In this document: one piece after another, positions 52,354-60,093 of the stretch
How the letters are laid out: the number at the start of each line of letters is the position of its first letter
Numbering within the stretch: the stretch's first letter is position 1
NCBI GenBank assembly: GCA_965140395.1
Contig: OZ223207.1
Coordinates: forward strand, 558,001-622,000
Direction of reading: 5' to 3'
Length of the DNA: 64,000 nt
Source: Parvibaculum sp002684405
GTDB lineage: Bacteria; Pseudomonadota; Alphaproteobacteria; Parvibaculales; Parvibaculaceae
Translations under genes and position numbers: made by a program
Notes under the pieces: generated by a model
Databases searched by the model: none
What the model was told of the DNA's origin: nothing
The model's input: only the letters and a program-made list of their open reading frames with translations

Positions 52354-52659
52354 TCAATCGGTTCCGGTCTTCTGCGCCCTGGCGTCGAAGACCGTGTATT
52401 CGTGCTCGATCGACTTTTCGATCAGCAGCCGCCAGAGCGGCTCGGCGATGGCGGGGGAGAGGCCGGCGCGTTCGGCCTCGGCTACGACTTTCGCCACCAC
52501 ATCCTCGATCCGGGCATCGTCGCGCACGGCGCTGCGCTCACCCTTGATGTGACCGGCCTGCTCGATATAGCCCTGCCTTTCCGCCAATAATTTCACGAGT
52601 TCCCGGTCGAGCCGGTCGATCTCGCGGCGGACTTCCTGCATCGTGTTGCATTTCACCAT
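52354..52659 (-). CDS. chorismate mutase (AroQ type)
   Basis: This 101-residue all-helical monofunctional chorismate mutase converts chorismate to prephenate for phenylalanine and tyrosine synthesis. The helix-1 motif RREIDRLDRELVKLLAERQGYIEQAGHIK and RIEDVVAKV match the AroQ domain, with arginine and lysine residues for the substrate carboxylates. The size excludes fused P- or T-proteins. It converges on the ferredoxin gene. A 358-base gap to the divergent FNR gene holds its promoter. Confidence 0.9.
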   Translation of the reverse strand: MVKCNTMQEVRREIDRLDRELVKLLAERQGYIEQAGHIKGERSAVRDDARIEDVVAKVVAEAERAGLSPAIAEPLWRLLIEKSIEHEYTVFDARAQKTGTD

Positions 52660-53017
52660 GGGGGGCTCCGGGCATTTTCTCTAGAACTGAAACGGACCGC
52701 ATATGTGCTGCAGCGCGTCACGCTGCGCGCACAACATAGGCAGAACGGCGCGTTTGTCACGGGCTGAAATGCGCTTGAATGAGCATGGTTCGGGCAAGGT
52801 TGGAGCGAGATTGAGCGTAAGGCGGGGCAAGATTGCGCGCATGCGCCCCCTGCGCTCATGGGTCGCCTCTTCCTGACGCCAATTCGGGGGTATTTTTCTC
52901 TTGGCTCGCGGGCGCAGCGCACCTATATATGCAGCCGAACTTGTGAAATAAAATTAATCACATGGTTTGCGCGTTGTTTTTACGCGCAACTCCGCGCGAC
53001 GGATACAGGTATCAAGG
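52660..53017. other. intergenic promoter region between chorismate mutase and FNR genes
   Basis: No gene is evident in this 358-base region. It contains a hairpin with perfect 8-base arms TTGCGCGT / ACGCGCAA around a T-rich 7-base loop (52967-52989), 29 bases before the FNR start. A GCAGCG-CGTCA-CGCTGC hairpin lies at 52710-52726 near the chorismate mutase side. The AT-rich stretch 52941-52962 is a likely promoter for FNR. No known regulator site was recognised. Confidence 0.5.
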
Positions 53018-54049
53018 ATGACTCAAGAAACGATCACCACGGATGTCGTCATCATCGGGGCTGGACCGGTGGGACTTTTCGCCGTCTTCGAACTGGGTCT
53101 GCTCGACCTGAAATGTCACCTGGTGGATATTCTGGACAAGCCGGGCGGGCAGTGCGCGGAGCTTTATCCCGAAAAGCCGATTTACGACATTCCCGGCCTG
53201 CCGGTGGTGAGCGGTCAGGAGCTGACCGAACGGCTGATGGAGCAGGCCGCGCCTTTCAATCCGGAATATCACTACAATGAGATGGTCGAGGAGCTTCGCA
53301 AGAACGAGGACGGAAGCTTCCACCTCAAGACGGATGGTGGATTGACCTTCAACGCGAAGGCGGTGGTGATCGCGGCGGGCGGCGGCAGCTTCCAGCCCAA
53401 GAAGCCGCCGATCCCCGGCATCGAAGCTTATGAAGGCAAGTCGGTCTTCTATTCGGTGAAGCGGATGGAAGATTTCCGCGGCAAGAACATCCTGATCTCC
53501 GGCGGCGGCGACAGCGCGCTGGACTGGACGATCAATCTGGAGCCGATCGCCAATTCCATGCAGCTCATCCATCGCCGCGACGGCTTCCGCGCCGCGCCGG
53601 ACAGCGTGAACAAGATGCATGCGCTGGTGGAAGAGCAGAAGATGAAGTTCCATCTCGGCCAGATCACCGAACTGCACGGCGACAATGGCCAGCTCACCGG
53701 CGTGAGCGTGAAGGGCAATGACGGCGAGATCTTCCAGGTCGAATGCGACACGCTGCTGCCGTTCTTCGGCCTGACGATGAAGCTCGGCCCGATTGCGAAC
53801 TGGGGCATCAATCTCAACGAGAACCTGATCCCGGTCGATACCGAGAAATTCGCCACCGATGCCGAAGGCATTTACGCCATCGGCGACATCAACACCTATC
53901 CGGGCAAGCTGAAGCTCATCCTGTCGGGCTTTCATGAAGCCGCGCTGATGGCGCAGGCGGCCAAGCGCTATATCGACCCGGACGCCAAGGTGACGTTCCA
54001 ATACACGACCTCGTCGACGAGCCTTCAGAAGAAGCTCGGCGTGGCCTGA
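53018..54049 (+). CDS. ferredoxin-NADP+ reductase, thioredoxin-reductase-like type
   Basis: This 343-residue flavoenzyme has an FAD-binding VVIIGAGPVGLFAVFELG at about residues 10-27, an NADPH-binding ILISGGGDSALDW, and the C-terminal GDINTYPGKLKLILSGFHEAA motif. It resembles thioredoxin reductase but lacks the redox CxxC, the hallmark of TrxR-like ferredoxin-NADP+ reductases found in alphaproteobacteria, cyanobacteria and Bacillus. Two 2Fe-2S ferredoxin genes flank it on the same strand, the second starting 46 bases downstream. It should pass electrons from NADPH to these ferredoxins. The start follows CAGGTATCAAGG. Confidence 0.93.
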   Translation: MTQETITTDVVIIGAGPVGLFAVFELGLLDLKCHLVDILDKPGGQCAELYPEKPIYDIPGLPVVSGQELTERLMEQAAPFNPEYHYNEMVEELRKNEDGSFHLKTDGGLTFNAKAVVIAAGGGSFQPKKPPIPGIEAYEGKSVFYSVKRMEDFRGKNILISGGGDSALDWTINLEPIANSMQLIHRRDGFRAAPDSVNKMHALVEEQKMKFHLGQITELHGDNGQLTGVSVKGNDGEIFQVECDTLLPFFGLTMKLGPIANWGINLNENLIPVDTEKFATDAEGIYAIGDINTYPGKLKLILSGFHEAALMAQAAKRYIDPDAKVTFQYTTSSTSLQKKLGVA

Positions 54050-54094
54050 TTGTCGCCGGGCTTTCGTTGCCGGGTGAGAGTAGGAGTTCGCGTG

Positions 54095-54418
54095 ATGCAT
54101 ATCGTTCTGGTTGACGGCCATGGCGCCGAGCACAAGCTGGAGGCGCTGGAAGGCTGGCGGGTGATGGAAATCATCCGCGATCACGGCTATCCCATCGTTG
54201 CCGAATGCGGCGGGGCTTGCGCCTGCGGGACCTGTCAGGTGGAAGTCGATCCGAACTGGGCGGCGAAACTGCATGAACCGCGCGAGGACGAACTCGACAT
54301 GCTGGACGAGAATTACGGCGGCGAGTGGTCGCGGCTGTCCTGCCAGATCCTGATGTCGGAAGAGCTGGACGGGCTTCGCGTCCGCCTGGCGCCGATCTCG
54401 GTGAAGGAAGCGGCCTGA
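54095..54418 (+). CDS. 2Fe-2S ferredoxin, adrenodoxin type
   Basis: This second ferredoxin is 107 residues with ligands in ECGGACACGTCQVEVD (C-x5-C-x2-C, about residues 38-46) and a fourth in RLSCQILM near residue 85. It resembles the ferredoxin 2 kb upstream but is clearly diverged. It starts 45 bases after the FNR gene, so the reductase and this ferredoxin form the likely electron transfer pair. A GTG codon just before the ATG may be the real start (TAGGAG is about 10 bases upstream). An intrinsic terminator follows. Confidence 0.92.
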   Translation: MHIVLVDGHGAEHKLEALEGWRVMEIIRDHGYPIVAECGGACACGTCQVEVDPNWAAKLHEPREDELDMLDENYGGEWSRLSCQILMSEELDGLRVRLAPISVKEAA

Positions 54419-54444
54419 TATTTCATCGGCGATGAAGCGAATTT

Positions 54445-54478
54445 AACGGCCTTCCCCGTAGGGGAGGCCGTTTCGTTT
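54445..54478 (+). terminator. intrinsic terminator after the FNR-ferredoxin pair
   Basis: A 12-bp stem (AACGGCC-TTCCCC / GGGGAGGCCGTT, one bulged T) with a 3-base loop is followed by TTTCGTTT. It lies 26 bases beyond the ferredoxin stop. Confidence 0.85.
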
Positions 54479-54493
54479 GCCGTCTCAGGCTTT

Positions 54494-55375
54494 ATGATGC
54501 CGGGCATGAACGACACGATTGCTCTTATCGAGAACAGTTTCGAAATCTGGCCCGGGTTGTTGCGTTTCGCGGCGGCGGGCAAGGGGGCTCATGCCGCGCT
54601 TGCGGCTGCGATGGATGCCGCGCGGGAAACGTCGGGGGCGCTTCTTTCGGATGCGGAACTGCTTTCCAGCGGGTTGCCGGATGTGCTGCCGCGCAGCGCC
54701 GCGGCGCGCCGTGTGACGGAGCATGTGCATCGCGTGGCCGATGCGGCGCGGCTGGAGCCCGGCCGGTTGCCGCCCGTGGTGGCGGCGCTGCCGGGCGCGG
54801 TCTGCGATCATGTGCTGGAGGCCATGGAAGAGGCCAGTGGCGACGGCTGCGAATTTCTGCTCGTTTCGCTCGGCGACGCCATGGCGGTGAAGATGGCGCG
54901 GGGAATGGGCATGCCCTTCATCCCGCATATGCCGCCGGTGCTCTGCGAATTCCTGACCGCGCTGGGGCCGGGCGTTACGGGCGGCGCGGCGATGGCGGGC
55001 ATCAGGGCGGAATTTCCGACCGAGGGACTTGCCGACATGGTGGGCGTGGCCGGGCGCTCGGCCGCCGAAGCCGCCTATATGGCGGTTCTGCTCTCCGACG
55101 CGGTTTATGCCGGTGGCGTTTCCATAAGGCAGGAACCGCTTCGCGACCGTATCGCCGCCATGTCATGGGAAGAGCGGAAGACGGTCTTCCAGACCGGCGC
55201 GATGGAACCGGATGCGATCCAGGAGGCCTTGTCGGGCGGTGCGCGGCGGGCATCGGCGCTGCGCGAGGCGCGGCTTTTGCGCGCCGCCGTGATCGGGCTC
55301 AAGGGGCGGGGGCGGACCATCGGGCCGGTGGATGGCGACAAGCTTTTGCGGTTCGGCGTTTCCGAGTGGCGCTAG
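54494..55375 (+). CDS. uncharacterised helical protein
   Basis: This 293-residue alanine-rich protein of predicted alpha helices has no motif I recognise. Its hydrophobic patches are too short for clear membrane segments and there is no signal peptide. Segments with some conservation character are LPGAVCDHVLEAMEEASGDGC in the middle and the C-terminal LREARLLRAAVIGLKGRGRTIGP. It could be a HEAT-repeat-like domain. Two starts, four codons apart, are possible. It lies just beyond a terminator, and a methyltransferase-sulfotransferase pair follows on the same strand after 45 bases. Base composition matches the neighbours. Confidence 0.6.
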   Translation: MMPGMNDTIALIENSFEIWPGLLRFAAAGKGAHAALAAAMDAARETSGALLSDAELLSSGLPDVLPRSAAARRVTEHVHRVADAARLEPGRLPPVVAALPGAVCDHVLEAMEEASGDGCEFLLVSLGDAMAVKMARGMGMPFIPHMPPVLCEFLTALGPGVTGGAAMAGIRAEFPTEGLADMVGVAGRSAAEAAYMAVLLSDAVYAGGVSIRQEPLRDRIAAMSWEERKTVFQTGAMEPDAIQEALSGGARRASALREARLLRAAVIGLKGRGRTIGPVDGDKLLRFGVSEWR

Positions 55376-55420
55376 GCGGGCAGTCTCGTCATAATCCCCG
55401 AAAAGGGGAGGTACAATTTC

Positions 55421-56038
55421 ATGGGTTTTTACGAGCGACGCATCCTGCCGCATGTCATCAACAAGGCCTGCGGCACCAAGCCGATCGACTATCAGCGCCG
55501 CAAGGTGGTGCCCGCCGCCGAGGGCGTGGTCCTCGAAATCGGCATCGGCACGGGTCTCAATCTGCCATATTACGACACGAACAAGGTGACGCGGCTGATC
55601 GGGCTCGATCCGTCGGAGGAATCCTGGGTGCTGGCGGGCGAGCGCGCCAAGGCGCTGCCCTTCGATGTGGAATTCGTGGGCCTGCCGGGCGAGGAAATTC
55701 CACTGGAGGCGAAAAGCGTCGATACGGTGCTCGTCACCTACAGCCTGTGCACCATTCCCGATCCGGTGAAGGCGCTGGAAGGCATGCGGCGCGTGCTGAA
55801 GCCGGGCGGCAAGCTGATTTTCTGCGAGCATGGCGCGGCGCCGGACGAGGCGACGCTGAAATGGCAGAACCGGATCAATCCGATGTGGAAGGTCCTGTTC
55901 GGCGGTTGCCATATTAACCGCAACATGACGGAGCTGATCCGGCAGGGCGGGTTCACCATCGACGAGATGGAGACCATGTATCTGCCGTCCACGCCGAAGA
56001 TCGCCGGGTTCAATTATTGGGGCGCGGCAAAGGCATGA
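55421..56038 (+). CDS. class I SAM-dependent methyltransferase (METTL7/UbiE-like)
   Basis: This 205-residue methyltransferase has motif I VVLEIGIGTGLNLPYYD (about residues 36-52), the acidic GLDPSEES, DTVLVTYSLCTIPDP (motif IV) and LKPGGKLIFCEHG. The IGIGTGLNLPYY and HGAAPD patterns match the METTL7-like subgroup that methylates thiols or lipids. An AAGGGGAGG site precedes the ATG. The sulfotransferase gene starts inside its stop codon (ATGA), indicating a coupled pair with perhaps a common substrate. Confidence 0.85.
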   Translation: MGFYERRILPHVINKACGTKPIDYQRRKVVPAAEGVVLEIGIGTGLNLPYYDTNKVTRLIGLDPSEESWVLAGERAKALPFDVEFVGLPGEEIPLEAKSVDTVLVTYSLCTIPDPVKALEGMRRVLKPGGKLIFCEHGAAPDEATLKWQNRINPMWKVLFGGCHINRNMTELIRQGGFTIDEMETMYLPSTPKIAGFNYWGAAKA

Positions 56039-56655
56039 GCCTCGATGTCATCGGGGCCGGGTTCGGGCGGACGGGAACGCTGTCGCTGAAAATGGCGCTG
56101 GAGGAACTGGGCTTCGTCAAATGCCACCACATGACGGAAGTGTTCCAGAACCCCGATCAGGCACCGCTGTTTCTCGCCGCCGCGAGCGGTGAGGCGGTGG
56201 ACTGGGAGACGGTCTTCAAGGGCTACCGGGCGATGGTGGATTTTCCCGGTTGTTCTTTCTGGCGAGAGCTGTCGGAGGCCTTTCCGCAGGCCAAGGTGGT
56301 GCTTTCCACGCGCGATCCGCATAGCTGGTTCAAGAGTGCGTCGGAGACGATTTTTCAGGCCATGCAGATGCAGGTCGACGATCCGGTCATGAAACAGGTC
56401 AGCGAAATGGCGCGAGAGATCGTGCTCGACAAGACCTTTGGCGGGGACATTTCCGAGGCGCATGCGGTGGAGGTGTTCAAGGCGCATGAGGAAGAGGTGA
56501 AGCACACGATCCCGGCCGAGCGGCTTCTCGTTTTCGAGGCGAGGATGGGGTGGGAGCCGCTTTGCGATTTCCTCGGCGTGAAGGTGCCGGAGACGCCTTA
56601 TCCGCGGACCAATAGCAGCGAAGAATTCCAGGCGAATATGGCCGGGAGAAAGTAA
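56035..56655 (+). CDS. PAPS-dependent sulfotransferase-like protein (Sulfotransfer_4)
   Basis: This 206-residue P-loop protein has a 5'-phosphosulfate loop GFGRTGTLSLKMALEELGF near the N-terminus, a 3'-phosphate-binding VVLSTRDPHSWFKSA segment in the middle and the family's C-terminal FLGVKVPETPYPRTNSSEEF. These match the Sulfotransfer_4 family (eukaryotic homologues transfer sulfuryl groups). The substrate is unknown. It is coupled by a 4-base overlap to the preceding methyltransferase. The imuA LexA box lies 45 bases downstream. Confidence 0.85.
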   Translation: MSLDVIGAGFGRTGTLSLKMALEELGFVKCHHMTEVFQNPDQAPLFLAAASGEAVDWETVFKGYRAMVDFPGCSFWRELSEAFPQAKVVLSTRDPHSWFKSASETIFQAMQMQVDDPVMKQVSEMAREIVLDKTFGGDISEAHAVEVFKAHEEEVKHTIPAERLLVFEARMGWEPLCDFLGVKVPETPYPRTNSSEEFQANMAGRK

Positions 56656-56699
56656 GGCCGGGAAAGGCGGCGGCTTGACTCTTTCCGGTCGCAAATCTA

Positions 56700-56714
56700 G
56701 AACAAAACAAGAAC
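56700..56714 (+). promoter_or_regulatory. LexA (SOS) box upstream of imuA
   Basis: The direct repeat GAAC-N7-GAAC is the alphaproteobacterial LexA site (GTTC-N7-GTTC on the other strand). It lies 21 bases before the imuA start, matching its known SOS control. Confidence 0.9.
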
Positions 56715-56735
56715 ATCATTTGGTGACGTCCTGTC

Positions 56736-57569
56736 ATGAGCAAGGCTGCCCTTATTGCCGATCTGAAAGCGCGGATTGCCGCCTGCGAGGCGGGCGGCCG
56801 TCATGAGGCTGTGCAAACGGGGGCGATTTCTCTCGGAAACGAAGTCCTGGATGCCGGTTTGCCGGGCGGCGGGTTGAAGCGCGGGGCGCTGCATGAGGTG
56901 TCGGCGGGCGAATATCGAGATATGGGCGCGGCGACCGGCTTTCTCGCGGCGCTGGCGGCGCGCTGCCAGCAGGCGGGTCATGACGCGCCGCTTCTCTGGT
57001 GCCAGATGGCGGCGCCGCCTTTCGATATGGGACCGCTTTATGCGCCGGGGCTGGCCGGGTTCGGGCTCGATCCGGCACGGCTGATCCTTGCGTCGCCCGC
57101 GAAGTCCGTGGAGCTTTTATGGGTGATGGAGGAGGCGCTGAGGGCCGGCGTGCTTTCAGGCGTGGTCGGCGAGATCGACGGGCGGTCGGCGGCGTTCGAC
57201 CTGACGGCGACGCGGCGGCTGCAACTGGCGGCGGAGGAAACGGGGACGCCCGTGCTGCTTTTCACCGGGCACCGGCAGGAAGGCGAAGGCGGGGCGAGCG
57301 CGGCCACGACGCGCTGGGCAGTCGGCCCGGCGCCGGGCCATGTGGAGGCGGATCGGGATTTTTTCGGGAACGGTTTTCCGGGGCTTGTCGGAGATCCGGT
57401 TTGGCAGGTCCGTCTTCGGAAAGCGAGAGGCGGGGCGCCTGCGTCATGGCTGCTGCGCTGGCAGGCGGCGGCGTGCGCGTTCGAGGTGGGAGAGGGGGCG
57501 GAGAAGGGAACCGGTCCGTCTACGGAGGAAGTGGAAAGTGAAGTGTTGCCTTTGTGGTGGACGGGGTGA
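56736..57569 (+). CDS. imuA: SOS mutasome RecA-like protein ImuA
   Basis: This 277-residue protein has the RecA-like ImuA fold with an N-terminal VLDAGLPGGGLKRGALHEVSAGE and the LASPAKSVELLWVMEEALR segment typical of ImuA. It works with ImuB and DnaE2 in damage-induced translesion synthesis, where ImuA is needed for mutagenesis but does not carry out synthesis itself. A LexA box sits 21 bases upstream. imuB, normally next in line, begins 868 bases downstream beyond a palindromic repeat and two opposite-strand lipoprotein genes, so imuA is transcribed as a separate SOS gene here. Confidence 0.92.
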   Translation: MSKAALIADLKARIAACEAGGRHEAVQTGAISLGNEVLDAGLPGGGLKRGALHEVSAGEYRDMGAATGFLAALAARCQQAGHDAPLLWCQMAAPPFDMGPLYAPGLAGFGLDPARLILASPAKSVELLWVMEEALRAGVLSGVVGEIDGRSAAFDLTATRRLQLAAEETGTPVLLFTGHRQEGEGGASAATTRWAVGPAPGHVEADRDFFGNGFPGLVGDPVWQVRLRKARGGAPASWLLRWQAAACAFEVGEGAEKGTGPSTEEVESEVLPLWWTG

Positions 57570-57585
57570 GGGTGTCGCGCTTTTT

Positions 57586-57672
57586 CGTCATGGCCCGACT
57601 TGTTCGGGCCATCCACGTCTTTGACATTGTGAAAGAAAGACGTGGATGCCCCGCATGAAGCGGGGCATGACG
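57586..57672. repeat. long composite palindromic repeat
   Basis: This 87-base palindrome has outer arms CGTCATG / CATGACG, two local hairpins (GGCCCGA-CTTGT-TCGGGCC and GCCCCGC-ATGAA-GCGGGGC) and a central pair of ATCCACGTCTTT / AAAGACGTGGAT arms. It follows the imuA stop by 16 bases and precedes the convergent lipoprotein gene end by 22, so it may also act as a terminator. It looks like the dispersed intergenic palindromes of Rhizobiales-type genomes; copy number cannot be judged here. Confidence 0.85.
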
Positions 57673-57694
57673 ACACAGGAGGAAGGGAACCGCC

Positions 57695-57991
57695 TCACCG
57701 CCAATAGGGCGGGTAGCCGGGGCCGTAATAGGGCCACCAGGGGCGGTTCATGCGGTCGAGGTCGCGCGAGCGGGTTTCCGCCTTGATGGCGCGGATCTCT
57801 CTCAGCTTCAGCAGGCAATTGCTGAAATCGTCCGTCCCATCCTTGAAGCCGAGGCGCGTGCATTCCGCCTTGTCGGCTGCGAGCCGGGCCTGAGCCTGCG
57901 CGGCTTCCTCGCCCGGCGTCGTGCAGGCGGCGGCGAAAAGCGGAAGCGAAAGGGCGAAAGCCAGAAAAAGAGGTTTCATCATGCGTTTCAT
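57695..57991 (-). CDS. small lipoprotein, paralogue of its neighbour
   Basis: This 98-residue protein has a signal peptide ending in the lipobox FAA-C (about residue 23). A charged helix and a CTRLGFK-DGTDDF-NCLLKLREIRA segment follow, with two further cysteines about 16 residues apart. The tail is Trp/Tyr/Pro-rich (MNRPWWPYYGPGYPPYWR). The 85-residue protein encoded just beyond it shares the C..LGFK-GT--F-NC-LK-REIRA pattern, so the two arose by tandem duplication. AAGGTGAGG is 8 bases before the start. Function unknown; it sits between imuA and imuB but on the opposite strand. Confidence 0.8.
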   Translation of the reverse strand: MKRMMKPLFLAFALSLPLFAAACTTPGEEAAQAQARLAADKAECTRLGFKDGTDDFSNCLLKLREIRAIKAETRSRDLDRMNRPWWPYYGPGYPPYWR

Positions 57992-58028
57992 GGAACCGAC
58001 CTCACCTTACTCGTGACCAAAGCGCATT

Positions 58029-58286
58029 TTACAGGCCGATCCCGACGCCGAGACCGAAACCGAAATTGGGGTTGTCGTTCATTTCCTTGCGGGCCCGGAT
58101 TTCCCGCATCTTCAGGATGCAATTGCCGAATTCCTCGGTGCCTTCCTTGAAGCCGAGGTCCTTGCAGTTCTGCCTGTCTTCCAGTCTTTGCTGAGCTTGC
58201 CGTTCCTCCGTATTCGCGCAGGCGGTAAGCCCCAGAGCGGGCAGGGCGAGCATGGTCACGGCAAGCGGAATGCGCAGGCTTTTCAT
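58029..58286 (-). CDS. small lipoprotein, paralogue of its neighbour
   Basis: This 85-residue lipoprotein has a signal peptide ending in the lipobox LTA-C (about residue 23), a charged helix, the shared NCKDLGFKEGTEEFGNCILK motif with its two cysteines, and a glycine-rich tail ending in a small hydrophobic stretch. An AGGAG site lies 8 bases before the ATG. The two copies differ strongly outside the motif, so the duplication is old. They are transcribed toward imuA, away from imuB, and both are probably exported to the outer membrane. Confidence 0.82.
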   Translation of the reverse strand: MKSLRIPLAVTMLALPALGLTACANTEERQAQQRLEDRQNCKDLGFKEGTEEFGNCILKMREIRARKEMNDNPNFGFGLGVGIGL

Positions 58287-58404
58287 TGTCGAAGCTCCTG
58301 TCAGTGGTTGGGTACAGGCTAACCATAAAGATGACGAAAGGGCGGCAATTCTTTCGGGCCGCGTCGATTCGACTCGCGTCGGGACGGGTCTCGAGTCAGA
58401 ATAT

Positions 58405-58419
58405 GTTCCCTATTTGTTC
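58405..58419 (+). promoter_or_regulatory. LexA (SOS) box upstream of imuB
   Basis: The direct repeat GTTC-N7-GTTC lies 18 bases before the imuB ATG. It is the same LexA site type as at imuA but in the opposite orientation, giving the imuB-DUF559-dnaE2 unit its own SOS promoter. Confidence 0.9.
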
Positions 58420-58437
58420 TATTTGTATTCAGATGTG

Positions 58438-60093
58438 ATGACCGAAAAACGGCGCATTGCCTCGCTTTTTTTGCCGGACTGGCCGATGGAGCGCTTTCTG
58501 CGGGAAAGGTGCGGCCATGTGGAGCGTTCTCATGGGGAGGCTGCGGCGGCCAATGGTCGCGCCGCGTCTCCGGCGGGGCCTCGGGCGCCGGACGCTGCCA
58601 TCGTTCTGGCCGCGCCGGGGGCGGGGGGGATGCGGGTGACGGCCTGCAACGGCTCCGCCCGGGCGGCGGGGATCGCGCCCGGCCAGCTCGTGCCGGATGC
58701 GACGGCGCTTTGTCCCTCCGTCGGGGTTTACGACGCCGCGCCGGAGGCGGACCGGGCCGCGCTCGACAAGCTCGCGCGCTGGTGCGGACGCTATACGCCC
58801 TGGAGCGTGGCGGACCCGGTGGGCGAGGCGCATGGCGAACCGGATGGCGTGCTGCTCGACATCAGCGGGTGCGCGCATCTTTTCGGCGGCGAAGAGGCGC
58901 TGCTTGACGAGATCGCATCGCGGTTCGGGCGGTTCGGGCGGTTCGGCTTCGGGGTGCGGGCGGGTGTCGCGTCCACGCCGGGCGCGGCCTGGGCGCTGGC
59001 CCGTTATGACCGTGAGGCGCTAACCGTTTTGCCGCCGGGCGGTGAGCGGCAGGCATTGGCGGCCCTGCCGGTCGCGGCCCTGCGGCTGCCGTCCAATGTG
59101 GCGGACGGGCTCGTTCGGCTGGGGCTCAGGCGCGTGGGCGATCTCTATGACAAGCCGCGCGGGCCGCTGACGGCGCGGTTCGGCCCCCTGCTTGCGCGGC
59201 GGCTCGACGAGGCGCTGGGCCATGCGCCCGAACCGATCTCGCCCTCGCTGCCGCATGTGCCGTTTCGCACGCGGCTTCATTTCGCCGAGCCGATTGCGCG
59301 GCTGGAGCATGTGGAAGAGGCGGTGATGCGGCTGGCGGGCGATCTTTGTTCGCTGCTGGCCGGAGAGCACAAGGGCGCGCGGCGGCTGCGGCTGTCTCTT
59401 TATCGCGTCGATGGCGAGGTGCGCGAGCTTCATGCGGGCACGAGCGCGCCCAGCCATGAGACGCGGCATGTGGCGCGGCTGTTTCGTGAAAAGCTCGACG
59501 GGGCGGGGGAGGATTTCGATGCGGGGTTCGGCATCGAGGCGATGAGCCTTGCCTGTCTGGCCGTGGACGATCTCGCGCCGTCGCAGGAGGGGCTGGCGGG
59601 CGAGGGGGCTCAAGCGCATGACCTTGCCATGCTGATCGATCGTCTGGGCAACCGGCTGGGGCCGGGGCGCATCGCGCGGGCGGAGCCGCGGGCGAGCCAT
59701 ATTCCCGAACGCGCCGTTGCATCCGTGCCCGCCATGCGGGGCGCGTCGCCCGCGCTTGCGGGATGGGCGCGGGAGACGGCGCATCTGCCGGAGGGCGTGT
59801 CGCGGCCCTTGAGGCTGTTGCGCGCGGCGGAGCCGGTGGAGGTGGTGGCCGAAGTGCCGGAAGGGCCGCCGCGCATCTTTCGCTGGCGGCGCATGACCTA
59901 TCGGATCGCGCGGGCGGAAGGACCGGAGCGCATCGCACCGGAATGGTGGCGCCGGGAAAAGGGAGGCGGGCGCACGCGCGATTATTACCGGGTGGAAGAT
60001 GGAGAGGGCCGCCGCTTCTGGCTCTATCGCGACGGGCTTTACGCGCGCGACGAAGAAGAGCCGCGCTGGTATCTGCACGGGGTTTTCGCATGA
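58438..60093 (+). CDS. imuB: SOS mutasome Y-family polymerase-like protein ImuB
   Basis: ImuB is a catalytically inactive Y-family polymerase homologue that docks DnaE2 and ImuA to the beta clamp at lesions. The 551-residue product starts RIASLFLPDWPMERF, the ImuB form of the N-terminal polymerase strand, and keeps VLLDISGCAHLFGGEEALL without the full Y-family catalytic acid set. The C-terminus (RRMTYRIARAEGPERIAPEWWR) is characteristic. The ATG is set by the LexA box position; upstream codons in frame cross the box. A DUF559 gene overlaps its stop (ATGA), then dnaE2 follows. Confidence 0.93.
   Translation: MTEKRRIASLFLPDWPMERFLRERCGHVERSHGEAAAANGRAASPAGPRAPDAAIVLAAPGAGGMRVTACNGSARAAGIAPGQLVPDATALCPSVGVYDAAPEADRAALDKLARWCGRYTPWSVADPVGEAHGEPDGVLLDISGCAHLFGGEEALLDEIASRFGRFGRFGFGVRAGVASTPGAAWALARYDREALTVLPPGGERQALAALPVAALRLPSNVADGLVRLGLRRVGDLYDKPRGPLTARFGPLLARRLDEALGHAPEPISPSLPHVPFRTRLHFAEPIARLEHVEEAVMRLAGDLCSLLAGEHKGARRLRLSLYRVDGEVRELHAGTSAPSHETRHVARLFREKLDGAGEDFDAGFGIEAMSLACLAVDDLAPSQEGLAGEGAQAHDLAMLIDRLGNRLGPGRIARAEPRASHIPERAVASVPAMRGASPALAGWARETAHLPEGVSRPLRLLRAAEPVEVVAEVPEGPPRIFRWRRMTYRIARAEGPERIAPEWWRREKGGGRTRDYYRVEDGEGRRFWLYRDGLYARDEEEPRWYLHGVFA

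Noticed and set aside
52941..52962. TGTGA ... TCACA arms upstream of the FNR gene as a CRP/FNR site
   Set aside because: The arms are 11 bases apart instead of the 6 needed for CRP, so the match is probably chance in AT-rich promoter DNA.
57586..57672. The long palindrome as a CRISPR repeat or insertion sequence end
   Set aside because: It is a single copy here without spacers, a transposase gene or target-site duplication.
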